DNA of 64,000 bases from assembly GCA_017516315.1 (NCBI GenBank), contig JAFXDE010000022.1:18606-82605 (forward strand), read 5' to 3'. Shown here one piece after another: positions 36,401-44,312 of the stretch. The position numbers and the translations under genes are program-made. This stretch comes from Clostridia bacterium (GTDB lineage: Bacteria > Bacillota > Clostridia > Oscillospirales > Acutalibacteraceae). Within the stretch, counting starts at the first letter, position 1. Each line of letters opens with the position of its first letter. Below the pieces are notes generated by a model. That model was not told the DNA's origin. It did not search any database and saw only the letters and a program-made list of their open reading frames with translations.

Positions 36401-36989
36401 TATTTGTCATTTCCTTAAGGTCCTCGAAATCCCAAACTTCGATCTTCTGAAGCTCATGGGAAGTACGGAAGCCGTCAAAGAAGTTAAGGAAAGGAACGCG
36501 GGATTCGATGGAAGCCATGTGTGCTACTGCACCGAGGTCCATAACCTCCTGGGTATTTGTTTCAGCGAGCATTGCGAAACCTGTCTGACGGCAGGCATAA
36601 ACGTCGGAATGGTCACCGAAGATGTTAAGAGCGTGAGATGCTACACAACGTGCAGAAACATGGAATACGCAGGGAAGAAGCTCACCGGCGATTTTATACA
36701 TGTTGGGGATCATAAGAAGAAGACCCTGTGAAGCTGTGTAGGTAGTAGTAAGAGCACCTGCAGCGAGTGAGCCGTGAACGGTACCTGCGGCACCTGCTTC
36801 TGACTGCATTTCTACAACATTTACTCTTGTGCCGAAAATGTTTTTAAGACCCTGTGCTGACCACTGATCTACATAGTCTGCCATAGGGCTGGAAGGTGTG
36901 ATGGGGTAAATACCTGCTACTTCTGTGAACGCATAGGAAACGTGAGCAGCGGCATTGTTACCATCCATGGTTTTCATTTTTCTGGCCAT
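33441..36989 (-). CDS. nifJ: Pyruvate:ferredoxin (flavodoxin) oxidoreductase
   Basis: Oxidises pyruvate with CoA to acetyl-CoA and CO2, reducing ferredoxin: a central anaerobic enzyme in the cytosol. At 1182 residues it is the one-chain form. Seen are the N-terminal domain (DGNNAAAHVSYAFTEVAGIYPITPSSPMA), two [4Fe-4S] ferredoxin motifs near residues 695 (CAKCNQCAYVCP) and 748 (CMGCGVCIGVC), a further C-x-G-C pair in SGSCAGCAETAYARL, and the TPP domain near 969 (GGDGWAYDIGYGGLDHV). It appears complete and is monocistronic, with a good promoter and terminator. Confidence 0.97.
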   Translation of the reverse strand: MARKMKTMDGNNAAAHVSYAFTEVAGIYPITPSSPMADYVDQWSAQGLKNIFGTRVNVVEMQSEAGAAGTVHGSLAAGALTTTYTASQGLLLMIPNMYKIAGELLPCVFHVSARCVASHALNIFGDHSDVYACRQTGFAMLAETNTQEVMDLGAVAHMASIESRVPFLNFFDGFRTSHELQKIEVWDFEDLKEMTNMKAVEEFRKRALNPERPVMRGSHENDDIFFQNREACNKYYDAVPAIVEEYMGKVNAKLGTDYQLFNYYGAPDAERVIVAMGSFNDVAEEVVDYLTAAGEKVGLIKVRLYRPFSAKHLLAAIPATCKKIAVLDRTKEPGSLGEPLYLDVVTALATAGKADIKVVGGRYGLGSKDTPPSSVFAVYKELAKAEPKNGFTLGIVDDLTGLSLEETEAPNTAAEGTIECKFWGLGGDGTVGANKNSIKIIGDHTDKYVQAYFQYDSKKTGGITISHLRFGDKPIKSPYYINKADFVACHNPSYVEKGFKMVNDVKPGGVYLINCQWSDEELDKHMPADAKRYIAKNNIQLYTVNAIDLAQKVGMGKRTNTVLQSAFFALANVMPSAEAIQYMKDAATKSYSKKGQDIVDANHNAIDAGATAFHKVEVPAAWADATDEAVAAKSEGKEKLVKMVDGILKPISVMGGYSLPVSAFADHADGTFEHGASAYEKRGVAVLVPEWDAATCAKCNQCAYVCPHATIRPFAMSEEEVAAAPAALKKAEKPIVKTNYTYTLAVSPMDCMGCGVCIGVCKTNSLKMVARESQMAQQEVFDYCVANVTEKPETTATINVVSSQYKKPLLEFSGSCAGCAETAYARLVTQLFGDRMYISNATGCSSIWGGPAATSPYTVNEKGHGPAWANSLFEDNAEHGLGMYYGQKALRDRLISEVKEIAASELCKAEVKAAADAYLATIDDGEKNTAAADALVAAIKAAGAECDLCKDVLANSEYLSKKSVWIFGGDGWAYDIGYGGLDHVIASGEDVNIFVFDTEVYSNTGGQASKASNIGQVAQFAAAGKEINKKSLAEIAMSYGYVYVAQIAMGANMNQTLKAIQEAEAYKGPSIIIGYSPCEMHSIKGGMMNCQAEMKKAVECGYWNLFRFNPALKAEGKNPFTLDSKEPNAEYQAFIKNEARYTRLMREFPDRAEALFQKSEKVALDRYAHLLKLKDLYAPDAE

Positions 36990-37047
36990 TGGATTTTTCC
37001 TCCTTGTATTTATACATTAATATTTAGCAATTAAATTACCACTTAAC

Positions 37048-37076
37048 ATTCTAACACTTTAATTGTAAATTGTAAA
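37048..37076 (-). promoter_or_regulatory. Promoter of nifJ
   Basis: Minus strand: TTTACA (37071-37076), 17-base spacer, TAGAAT (37048-37053), with a 5' leader of about 50 bases and AAGGAGG before the ATG. Confidence 0.7.
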
Positions 37077-37174
37077 TAGTGTTTTACGAAAATTTTTTGG
37101 CAAAAAAGACAGTAATTGTAAAAAAATGTTCCTTACTCACGACCCGACAACGAAACAGGCACTGCATTTATTTT

Positions 37175-37203
37175 TTCACACACTATCACCCGACGCATAT
37201 AAT
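37175..37203 (+). promoter_or_regulatory. Promoter of the YlmC/YmxH-like gene
   Basis: TTCACA (37175-37180), 17-base spacer, TATAAT (37198-37203). CATATAAT at 37196-37203 would also fit a SigE-type -10, so sporulation control is possible but not shown. Confidence 0.5.
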
Positions 37204-37220
37204 GTAAAGAGGTGTATTAT

Positions 37221-37520
37221 ATGAACTGCTGTGTTACTGATCTTCGGAACAAAGAGGTAATCAATACAAAAAACGGTCACCGTCTCGGATGTGTAAGCGA
37301 TGTGGAAATCTGCTGTGAAAGCGGTCAGCTCTGCGCTATCGTTATCTGGGGCAAGAGCAGGCCCTTCGACCTGTCAGGCAAATGCGACGACATCCGTATT
37401 CCCTGGAAGGACATACAGGTTATCGGTGAGGAAACCGTTCTCGTTTGCGTAGACGAATGTGACTGCTGCTGTACGAAAGAAAAGGATAAGCGGAGGATTT
37501 TTGAGGGGCTGTTCGGATGA
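37221..37520 (+). CDS. YlmC/YmxH-family PRC-barrel sporulation protein
   Basis: A 99-residue protein of the PRC-barrel-like YlmC/YmxH family: TDLRNKEVINTKNGHRLGCVSDVEI at the N-terminus and IPWKDIQVIGEETVLVC further on. Members occur in nearly all spore-forming Firmicutes and are tied to sporulation, though their biochemistry is unclear. The C-terminus has a Cys-rich stretch (CVDECDCCCTKEK), suggesting metal binding. AGAGGTG six bases before the ATG at 37221 decides the start over an upstream GTG. It is monocistronic. Confidence 0.85.
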   Translation: MNCCVTDLRNKEVINTKNGHRLGCVSDVEICCESGQLCAIVIWGKSRPFDLSGKCDDIRIPWKDIQVIGEETVLVCVDECDCCCTKEKDKRRIFEGLFG

Positions 37521-37597
37521 GTCTGTACGGCTCCCTCCTTTTTATCCAGAAAAGAAGGTAACATACCTTAATTATCATATTGCTTTTACTGTTTTTC

Positions 37598-37626
37598 TTG
37601 ACCTGCTTTTAATTTAGTTATATAAT
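37598..37626 (+). promoter_or_regulatory. Promoter of the GH3/GH-A glycosidase operon
   Basis: TTGACC (37598-37603), 17-base spacer, perfect TATAAT (37621-37626). Confidence 0.8.
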
Positions 37627-37675
37627 AAAACCGATTAAAGAAGAAACCGACCAACACAAACATTCGGAGGAAAAT

Positions 37676-40108
37676 ATGAAAAACAAAGAAATTCTCGAAA
37701 AGCTGACTCTCGAAGAAAAGGCCGAGCTCTGTACAGGAAAGGATTTCTGGCACCTGAACGGTGTGGAAAGACTCGGCATACCCTCTGTCACTCTTACAGA
37801 CGGGCCTCACGGTCTGAGTCTCCGTAAGCCCGACGGCGATATCAGAAAATCAGTTACAGCTACCTGTTATCCCTCGGCAGCAACTACTGCCTGCTCCTGG
37901 GACAGAGACCTTCTTTACAGAATGGGACAGGCTATGGGGCAGGAGTGCCTTAAAGAAAACATAAGCATTATCTTGGGCCCGGGCGTAAATATGAAGCGCT
38001 CCCCTCTTTGCGGAAGAAACTTCGAATACTTCTCCGAAGACCCTCTTTTAGCCGGTGAGCTTGCAGCAGGTCTCATAAACGGCATACAGTCCAAGGGTGT
38101 CGGTACTGCTCTCAAGCACTTCGCCGTAAATACCCAGGAAAAGCGCCGTCTGATTATCGACAGCGTAGCAGACGAAAGAGCCCTCCGCGAGATTTACCTC
38201 ACAGCCTTCGAAATAGCCGTAAAAAAGGCACAGTCCTGGACAGTAATGAATTCCTATAATAAAGTAAACGGCACCTACAGCTCCGATAACGGTTATCTGC
38301 AGAATAAGATTCTCCGTGAGGAATGGGGCTTCAAGGGCGCGGTTATGTCCGACTGGGGTGCAGTAAATAACCGTGTAAAGGGTCTTAAAAACGGTAACGA
38401 CCTGGAAATGCCCTCATCCAAAGGCTACGGCACAAAGAAAATCTGCGAGGCTGTCAGAAGCGGTACCCTCGACGAAAAATATCTCGACATCGCCGCAGAC
38501 AGAATACTTACTCTCATCGAAAAGTCAAAGACAGCTCTCGGTGATTTCACTTATGACGAAGACGAGCATCATTCTCTTGCCGCGGAAATCTGCGCTAATT
38601 CCGTAGTTTTACTGAAAAATGAAGATAACACTCTGCCTCTTTCCAAGGATAAGACAGTAGCCGTAATCGGTGAAATGGCGAGAGCACCCCGCTATCAGGG
38701 CGAGGGAAGCTCCATCATCGTTCCAACGAAAATCACCGATGCCTTTGACAGCCTTTTAGAGGAGGGCTACAGAATAAGCTATGCTCCCGGTTATTTCAAA
38801 AAGCAGGACGAGTCCAACGATGCAATGGTAAAGGATGCCTGTAATGTAGCCTCCGCGGCTGATGCCGTACTTCTCTTTATCGGACTTACGGAAGAATACG
38901 AAAGCGAGGGCTACGACAGGAGAACTATGAGCCTTCCTCTTTCCCATAACAGACTTCTGGAAGAGGTTTTGAAGGTAAATAAAAATGTCACCGTGGTTCT
39001 TTCGGGCGGCTCACCCGTAATTATGCCCTGGGCGAGTAGGGTCAAGGCTATCCTTAACGGCTATCTCGGCGGCCAGGCAAGCGGTAAAGCCATAGCGGAA
39101 ATCATTTCAGGTAAGGTAAATCCCTCAGGCAAGCTCGCTGAGACCTATCCCCTTAAGGAAGCTGATGTTCCCTGCAGTAATTATTATCCCGGCACGGGAC
39201 TTACCGCAGAGCACAGAGAGGGTATTTACATCGGATACCGCTATTACGATACGGCACAGAAGGATGTTCTTTTCCCCTTCGGTCACGGACTTTCCTATAC
39301 GGAATTTGAATATTCCGACATAAGGCTCTCCTCCGAAAGCATAACAGATACCGACACTCTCTCCGTTACCTGTAAGGTGAAAAACATCGGAAGCAAAGAC
39401 GGTGCAGAAGCCGTACAGCTTTATGTAAGGGACTGCGAAAGCACAGTCTTCCGCCCCGAAAAGGAGCTTCGTGATTTCACCAAGGTATTTCTGAAGGCAG
39501 GCGAAGAAAAGGAGGTATCCTTCACTCTTTCACAGAGAGCCTTCGCATACTATAATATTAATATCAGCAGCTGGCACACAGAATCGGGCGAATTCGAAAT
39601 CCTTATCGGCGCTTCAAGCCGTGATATAAGACTCAGCGCAAAGGCAGAGGTTATCTCCTCCCTTCCCGAGGCTCAGTCTCCCGACTACAGAGAATCTGCA
39701 CCCTGCTACTACGGCGCAGATGTAAAAAGCGTACCCGACAGGCAGTTCAGAGCTCTTTTAGGCAGAGACATACCGCCTAAGTACCGGGATGTGAATGATA
39801 GATTCACCGTGGAAAGCTGTCTTATGGATGCAGAGCATACCAAGTGGGGCAAAAGAATAATAACCGTTATGACAGGCGGAAAGAAGCCTGACCCTGATTA
39901 TCAGGGCGGAGACCCGATGAGAGATATAGTTCTCGAAAGCCCCTTAAGAGGTCTTTATTCGATGGGTCACGGGGTATTCACGGAAAAAACGGTAGAAGGT
40001 ATTCTGATGCTTCTTAACGGTGAAGGCTCTGCCACAGCGATGATGAAAATTTTCACAGGACTTCTTCCTGCTCTGAAAAGGCTCCCCGAGCTTCTGAAAA
40101 TTATATAA
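37676..40108 (+). CDS. Glycoside hydrolase family 3, beta-glucosidase-like
   Basis: An 810-residue intracellular enzyme (no signal peptide). N-terminal GH3 barrel with LTDGPHGL, KHFAVNTQEKRR and nucleophile D226 in AVMSDWGAV; the C-terminal alpha/beta sandwich follows, then a fibronectin-III-like domain (VKNIGSKDGAEAVQLYV). About 130 additional residues after that (from YRESAPCYYGADV) make the C-terminus longer than usual. Beta-glucosidase or beta-xylosidase activity is possible. It shares a promoter with the downstream secreted glycosidase, suggesting that the latter cuts outside and this one finishes inside. Confidence 0.92.
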   Translation: MKNKEILEKLTLEEKAELCTGKDFWHLNGVERLGIPSVTLTDGPHGLSLRKPDGDIRKSVTATCYPSAATTACSWDRDLLYRMGQAMGQECLKENISIILGPGVNMKRSPLCGRNFEYFSEDPLLAGELAAGLINGIQSKGVGTALKHFAVNTQEKRRLIIDSVADERALREIYLTAFEIAVKKAQSWTVMNSYNKVNGTYSSDNGYLQNKILREEWGFKGAVMSDWGAVNNRVKGLKNGNDLEMPSSKGYGTKKICEAVRSGTLDEKYLDIAADRILTLIEKSKTALGDFTYDEDEHHSLAAEICANSVVLLKNEDNTLPLSKDKTVAVIGEMARAPRYQGEGSSIIVPTKITDAFDSLLEEGYRISYAPGYFKKQDESNDAMVKDACNVASAADAVLLFIGLTEEYESEGYDRRTMSLPLSHNRLLEEVLKVNKNVTVVLSGGSPVIMPWASRVKAILNGYLGGQASGKAIAEIISGKVNPSGKLAETYPLKEADVPCSNYYPGTGLTAEHREGIYIGYRYYDTAQKDVLFPFGHGLSYTEFEYSDIRLSSESITDTDTLSVTCKVKNIGSKDGAEAVQLYVRDCESTVFRPEKELRDFTKVFLKAGEEKEVSFTLSQRAFAYYNINISSWHTESGEFEILIGASSRDIRLSAKAEVISSLPEAQSPDYRESAPCYYGADVKSVPDRQFRALLGRDIPPKYRDVNDRFTVESCLMDAEHTKWGKRIITVMTGGKKPDPDYQGGDPMRDIVLESPLRGLYSMGHGVFTEKTVEGILMLLNGEGSATAMMKIFTGLLPALKRLPELLKII

Positions 40109-40121
40109 AGGAGAAAGAAAA

Positions 40122-42581
40122 ATGACTAAATTAATATCTTTTATTATCACGGTTATATTGCTCTTAGAATCTCTTCCTTTTGCCTGGACACCTACCCTTA
40201 CGGTAGATGCAGGTGAAAGAGGAGACGAAATCTCGAACTATGCTACAGGCTTTCTTTACGGTCTGGCTGAGCCGGGCGTACCCAGCGAAGCGATGACAAA
40301 CAGCCTCGATATTTCCACTGTTTCTCAGAAGGTTATCGGCGGTCTTCAGCATCCCACAGGCGACATAGACCGTGTAGCCGATCAGCTTGACAGCTGTGAC
40401 TACAGAGTTGTTTATCTTCAGGATTCCTTTGATACCTGGTACTACTGCCATAAGGAAATCATGGAAATGAGAAAGAACGGCACTTATGACTGGGAAGAGT
40501 TTCTTTATGAAAAATACCTGCCCATCGTGGAAGAAAAGGTAACAGAGCTTTCCCGGAAGGACTACGCCGACGATATCGTTTACTGCATTTATAATGAATG
40601 TGACAACGCCATATGGTTCGGTAATTATTTTGATGGTAATGTTCACTATGATGAAGTGGGCAGAGCCAATTTCTATAAGGCATGGAAAATCACTTATGAC
40701 CTTGTAAAAAGTATCGTTCCCGATGCCAAAATAGGCGGCCCCGGCTTCTGTGACTATGAAACAACAAAAATGGAAGGCTTTATGGAATACACTGCAGAAA
40801 ATGACTGTGTTCCCGAAATTATGATTTACCATGAGCTTGCCTATTGGTCAGTTCCCGACTGGTATGCTCACGTGGAGGATTACAGAAGGATCGAAAATGA
40901 GCTTGGTCTTGATGAGCGTACAATTATCGTAACGGAATACGGTGAAATGGAAGAATGCGGTAATCCCGCAGATATGCTTCATTACATAATCTGTATGGAA
41001 GAAACCAATGTTTACGGTGATATGGCTTTCTGGAGACTATCCAACAACCTTAACGATACTGCTGCTGACGATAACTCGCCCAACTCAAACTGGTGGCTTT
41101 ACAGAAAATATGCCGAAATGGACGGCAAGACACTGAAAACCGACAGCAAAACAGATGAGAAATATAACCCCAGAGAAAGACTTGACGGTATCGCCTCCGT
41201 TTCAGACGACGGAAAAACAGTTAAGATGATTGTTAACGGACAGAAAAAAAGAAGTGCTGTAAAGATAATAAATCTTGACGAGACAAATCTTGGGGAAAGG
41301 ATTGATGTTACTGTTGAATGTGTTTATTACAAAGGACTTTCAGGCATCGTTTCAAAGCCTGTTTTAGTAAGACAGTACACAGCCTCGCCTTCCTTCGGCA
41401 ATATTAATATCAATCTTCCTTCTGCAGATGCCGATGCGGTATATTTTGTAACCGCCTCAGCAAGCGAAGGAGACATTGAGCCTGTCAGAAATACAAATCT
41501 ACCCGTAAGATATGAATTTGAGGACGGAAAGCTTCTCGGAGACGCTTATACCTACGACAGTGCTTATGCTACTACAGGCGAGGTTCAGGGAATGTGCGGA
41601 GGCTTCGAAAAGGACGGCGACGGAGTAAAAATCAAGGTAACGGCCTGCGAAAAAGCAACCTACAGACTCGACATCATCTACGGAAAGCATAATGACTCAG
41701 GAGTAAAATCCGGCAGAGATCACGGCATAGCCAACTTCACCCTCGACGGAAAGACCACCGAGCTGATGCTCGAAAATACCATAAAGAGTGAATATACGAC
41801 TCTGAAAACTCTCTATGTCGACCTTTATCCGGGTGTGCATACCATCGAGCTTTCCCATAAGGAGGGAACCTTTGTTCTTGACAGCCTTATTATGTCAAAG
41901 GATACAGAGGATAATACCGCTGCAGTGCTGAAGGATTCCGACGACGGAAAAGCATATCTTGCCGTAGCTCCCGAAGACGGATACTATTATACAGGTCTCG
42001 GTGACGGAACCTACGACATCAGCATCGACGGCGCAAATGCCAAAGTTGAAAACGGAAATACAGTTTACCTCAGAAGAGGTCTCAACGAAATCAATCTCTC
42101 TGCCCCCTCCTCTCTCGAGCTTACCAAAGCTGATGCCGAAGCCTCCTGTGCAGTAATCGGAGCAAAGGATATAACCGTAGCTGACGGTGCGGAAATTCTC
42201 ACCGACAAATACGGAAATACCTATCTTGGCGGTATAACAGGCGGCAAGGGTAAGGGTACACTCAGAGTTCATGCTCCCGAAAGCGGAGATTACAGGGTTA
42301 CCGTTCTTTATTCAAATAACTCCGAGGGCGGTTATCACGATTATAACGTTGACCTGATCGAAAGATACCTCACCGTCAGCGTTAATGGCAGCAAGGGAAG
42401 AGATATTTTCTTCCGGAACACCAACAGTGACTATACATTTAAAACAATGACCTTTAATATCAGCCTCGAAAAGGGTGAAAACGAAATCACCTTCTCCAAC
42501 TCAGGCGAATACAGCTTTGCTTCTCTTACTCCTGAGGCTCCCCTAGTTAAAAATGTAACAATTAACAGTGTGATTTCATAA
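40122..42581 (+). CDS. Secreted clan GH-A-like glycosidase with two CBM-like domains
   Basis: An 819-residue exported protein with an N-terminal signal peptide (about 1-22). The catalytic part (about 35-370) looks like a clan GH-A barrel distantly like GH39: candidate acid/base E159 in CIYNECDNAIWFG and candidate nucleophile E272 in IIVTEYGEME. Two beta-sandwich modules follow, near 460-580 (YEFEDGKLLGDAY..., CBM35/CBM6-like) and 680-810 (GNTYLGGITGGKGKG...). I cannot assign a GH family. It starts 13 bases after the GH3 gene (AAAGGAG) and should act on an extracellular polysaccharide. Confidence is high that it is a gene, modest on the enzyme class. Confidence 0.75.
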   Translation: MTKLISFIITVILLLESLPFAWTPTLTVDAGERGDEISNYATGFLYGLAEPGVPSEAMTNSLDISTVSQKVIGGLQHPTGDIDRVADQLDSCDYRVVYLQDSFDTWYYCHKEIMEMRKNGTYDWEEFLYEKYLPIVEEKVTELSRKDYADDIVYCIYNECDNAIWFGNYFDGNVHYDEVGRANFYKAWKITYDLVKSIVPDAKIGGPGFCDYETTKMEGFMEYTAENDCVPEIMIYHELAYWSVPDWYAHVEDYRRIENELGLDERTIIVTEYGEMEECGNPADMLHYIICMEETNVYGDMAFWRLSNNLNDTAADDNSPNSNWWLYRKYAEMDGKTLKTDSKTDEKYNPRERLDGIASVSDDGKTVKMIVNGQKKRSAVKIINLDETNLGERIDVTVECVYYKGLSGIVSKPVLVRQYTASPSFGNININLPSADADAVYFVTASASEGDIEPVRNTNLPVRYEFEDGKLLGDAYTYDSAYATTGEVQGMCGGFEKDGDGVKIKVTACEKATYRLDIIYGKHNDSGVKSGRDHGIANFTLDGKTTELMLENTIKSEYTTLKTLYVDLYPGVHTIELSHKEGTFVLDSLIMSKDTEDNTAAVLKDSDDGKAYLAVAPEDGYYYTGLGDGTYDISIDGANAKVENGNTVYLRRGLNEINLSAPSSLELTKADAEASCAVIGAKDITVADGAEILTDKYGNTYLGGITGGKGKGTLRVHAPESGDYRVTVLYSNNSEGGYHDYNVDLIERYLTVSVNGSKGRDIFFRNTNSDYTFKTMTFNISLEKGENEITFSNSGEYSFASLTPEAPLVKNVTINSVIS

Positions 42582-42606
42582 ATATGCAAAATTATGCATA
42601 TTTTTT
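42582..42606 (+). terminator. AT-rich terminator after the glycosidase operon
   Basis: ATATGCA-AAATTA-TGCATAT followed by six T. The same bases carry repeated TATGCA/TGCATA words just upstream of the next promoter, so the site may double as an operator. Confidence 0.5.
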
Positions 42607-42617
42607 GCATAAAACTA

Positions 42618-42646
42618 TTGACAAATACATTTTCGGGTGATAGAAT
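42618..42646 (+). promoter_or_regulatory. Promoter of the amino-acid ABC transporter operon
   Basis: TTGACA (42618-42623), 17-base spacer, TAGAAT (42641-42646). Upstream, TATGCA occurs at 42583-42588 and 42593-42598 and its complement TGCATA at 42606-42611, ten and thirteen bases apart: a candidate regulator site. Confidence 0.8.
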
Positions 42647-42680
42647 ATCCGCATCATAAAATTTACGGAGGTAATTTCCA

Positions 42681-43529
42681 ATGAAAAAGTTTTTAGCAAT
42701 CGCTCTTGCTGCTCTTATGCTCTTCGCGCTTGCAGCCTGCGGCGGTACATCAGAATCCAAAGAAGTAGTTAAGGTTATCGACATCAACCTCACAGAAGAA
42801 GAATACGCTTTCGGCGTAGACAAGGCACAGCCTGAGCTTCTCGAAAAGACAAACGCCTTCATCGAAAAGATTATGAAGGACGGCACCTTCGATGAAATCT
42901 GTAACAAGTATTTCGGTGACGGTGAGCCCACAGCAGTTACATCTGCAGAGCTTGACGAAAGCAAGGACCAGCTCGTTGTTGCTACCAACGCTGCCTTCGA
43001 GCCCTTCGAATACACACAGGGTGACAAGTACTACGGCATCGATATGGAAATCGCTGCTCTTCTCGCTCAGGAGCTCGGTAAAGAGCTCGTTATCAGCAAT
43101 ATGGACTTTGATGCTGTTTGCCTTTCAGTAGGTCAGCACAAATGTGACATCGCTATGGCAGGTCTTACAGTAAAGGAAGACAGAAAAGAGCATGTTGACT
43201 TCACCTCTACATACTACCAGGCTTCTCAGAAGCTTATCGTAAAGGCTGACGACACTACCTTCGATGCCTGCACAGACGCAGCATCAGTAGAAGCTATCCT
43301 TAAGGGCTTCGACAACACCACAAAGATCGGTGTTCAGAACGGTACAACAGGTAACTTCTATGTTAAGGGTGACGCAGACTGGGGCTTCGACGGCTTCGCA
43401 ACAGAATGTGTAGGCTATAAGAACGGCGCTCTCGCAGTTCAGGACCTCGTAAACGGTAATATCAATTATGTAGTTATTGACGCAGCTCCCGCAGCCTGCA
43501 TCGTAGAGTCCATCAACGAAGTAGCATAA
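42681..43529 (+). CDS. Amino-acid ABC transporter substrate-binding lipoprotein, apparently permuted
   Basis: A 282-residue lipoprotein (lipobox LAAC, C20) of the polar amino-acid binding family (SBP_bac_3). Residues about 90-280 form the usual core: LVVATNAAFEPFEY, GIDMEIAALLAQELG, CDIAMAGLTVKEDRKEHVDFTSTY, IGVQNGTTGNFYV and NYVVIDAAPAACIV. Unusually, the segment that normally closes such proteins (INLTEEEYAFGVDKAQ...FIEKIMKDGTFDEICNKYFG) sits at residues about 33-80, before the core, and the protein ends right where that segment would normally begin. The fold would thus be circularly permuted. Substrate is unknown; the family takes up basic or polar amino acids. Confidence 0.9.
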   Translation: MKKFLAIALAALMLFALAACGGTSESKEVVKVIDINLTEEEYAFGVDKAQPELLEKTNAFIEKIMKDGTFDEICNKYFGDGEPTAVTSAELDESKDQLVVATNAAFEPFEYTQGDKYYGIDMEIAALLAQELGKELVISNMDFDAVCLSVGQHKCDIAMAGLTVKEDRKEHVDFTSTYYQASQKLIVKADDTTFDACTDAASVEAILKGFDNTTKIGVQNGTTGNFYVKGDADWGFDGFATECVGYKNGALAVQDLVNGNINYVVIDAAPAACIVESINEVA

Positions 43530-43553
43530 ACATTAACAAAAAATATTTTTGCA

Positions 43554-43582
43554 GAATACCTCACTTATCAAGTGGGGTATTC
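43554..43582 (+). promoter_or_regulatory. Intercistronic stem-loop
   Basis: A 13-bp stem (GAATACCTCACTT/AAGTGGGGTATTC, one G-U pair, ATC loop) between the binding-protein and permease genes, without a T-run. Such structures often protect the upstream mRNA and let the binding protein be made in excess. Confidence 0.7.
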
Positions 43583-43604
43583 AAATGTGTAAAGGAAAAA
43601 TATT

Positions 43605-44312
43605 ATGAACGGTTTTTTAGTAAAGGTAAACCGCTTTATTGATATCTTTATCAATCAGGGCGGTTATAACGAGGTCCTCGGCGGTCTTAAGAACACTCTT
43701 CTCATCGCCGTGACAGGCCTCATAATCGGTATCGCTATCGGTACTCTTATCGCTACGGTACGCGTTCTTCCCAAATACAGCAGACTTTCGAGAGCGCTCG
43801 ATAAAATCTGCACCTTTTATGTAGGTCTTTTCAGAGGCACTCCCATGGTAGCGCAGCTTTTGGTTTTCTACTATGTTATGCTTCCTCTTCTCGGCATAAA
43901 AATGACCTCTTTAAGCGTGGCTATCTGCGTTTTCGGTCTTAACAGCGGTGCTTACATTTCAGAGATGATGAGAGCAGGTATCCTTTCCGTTGACCCCGGT
44001 CAGATGGAGGGTGGCAGAAGCGTAGGTATGTCCTACGGTGCCACTATGATGAAAATAGTTATTCCTCAGGCTGTTAAGAATATTCTTCCCACCTTAGGCA
44101 ATGAATTTATCGCCCTCGTAAAGGAAACCTCTGTTGTATCCTTTATCGGCGCAACAGATCTTTATGTGGCATTCAACTATATCGGCTCAAACAGCTATGA
44201 ATTTATGGTACCCTATCTCGTAATGGCTATTATGTACATTATCATCGTATGTATCATAAGTCTCGGAATAAAGATGATGGAAAGGAGGCTGAGGAAAGGT
44301 GACAGGAAATAA
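43605..44312 (+). CDS. Amino-acid ABC transporter permease
   Basis: A 235-residue HisM/GlnP-type membrane subunit with about five hydrophobic segments. The ATPase-contact EAA-like loop is seen in [22 protein letters not shown], and [18 protein letters not shown] and [16 protein letters not shown] are typical. AAAGGA precedes the ATG. It should form a homodimer with the following ATPase. The gene overlaps the ATPase start by 14 bases. Confidence 0.95.
   Translation: MNGFLVKVNRFIDIFINQGGYNEVLGGLKNTLLIAVTGLIIGIAIGTLIATVRVLPKYSRLSRALDKICTFYVGLFRGTPMVAQLLVFYYVMLPLLGIKMTSLSVAICVFGLNSGAYISEMMRAGILSVDPGQMEGGRSVGMSYGATMMKIVIPQAVKNILPTLGNEFIALVKETSVVSFIGATDLYVAFNYIGSNSYEFMVPYLVMAIMYIIIVCIISLGIKMMERRLRKGDRK

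Noticed and set aside
33441-36989. Several long frames on the opposite strand and other frames inside nifJ, purD, purL and argS
   Set aside because: They follow from the strong codon bias of the real genes and show no family motifs or ribosome sites.
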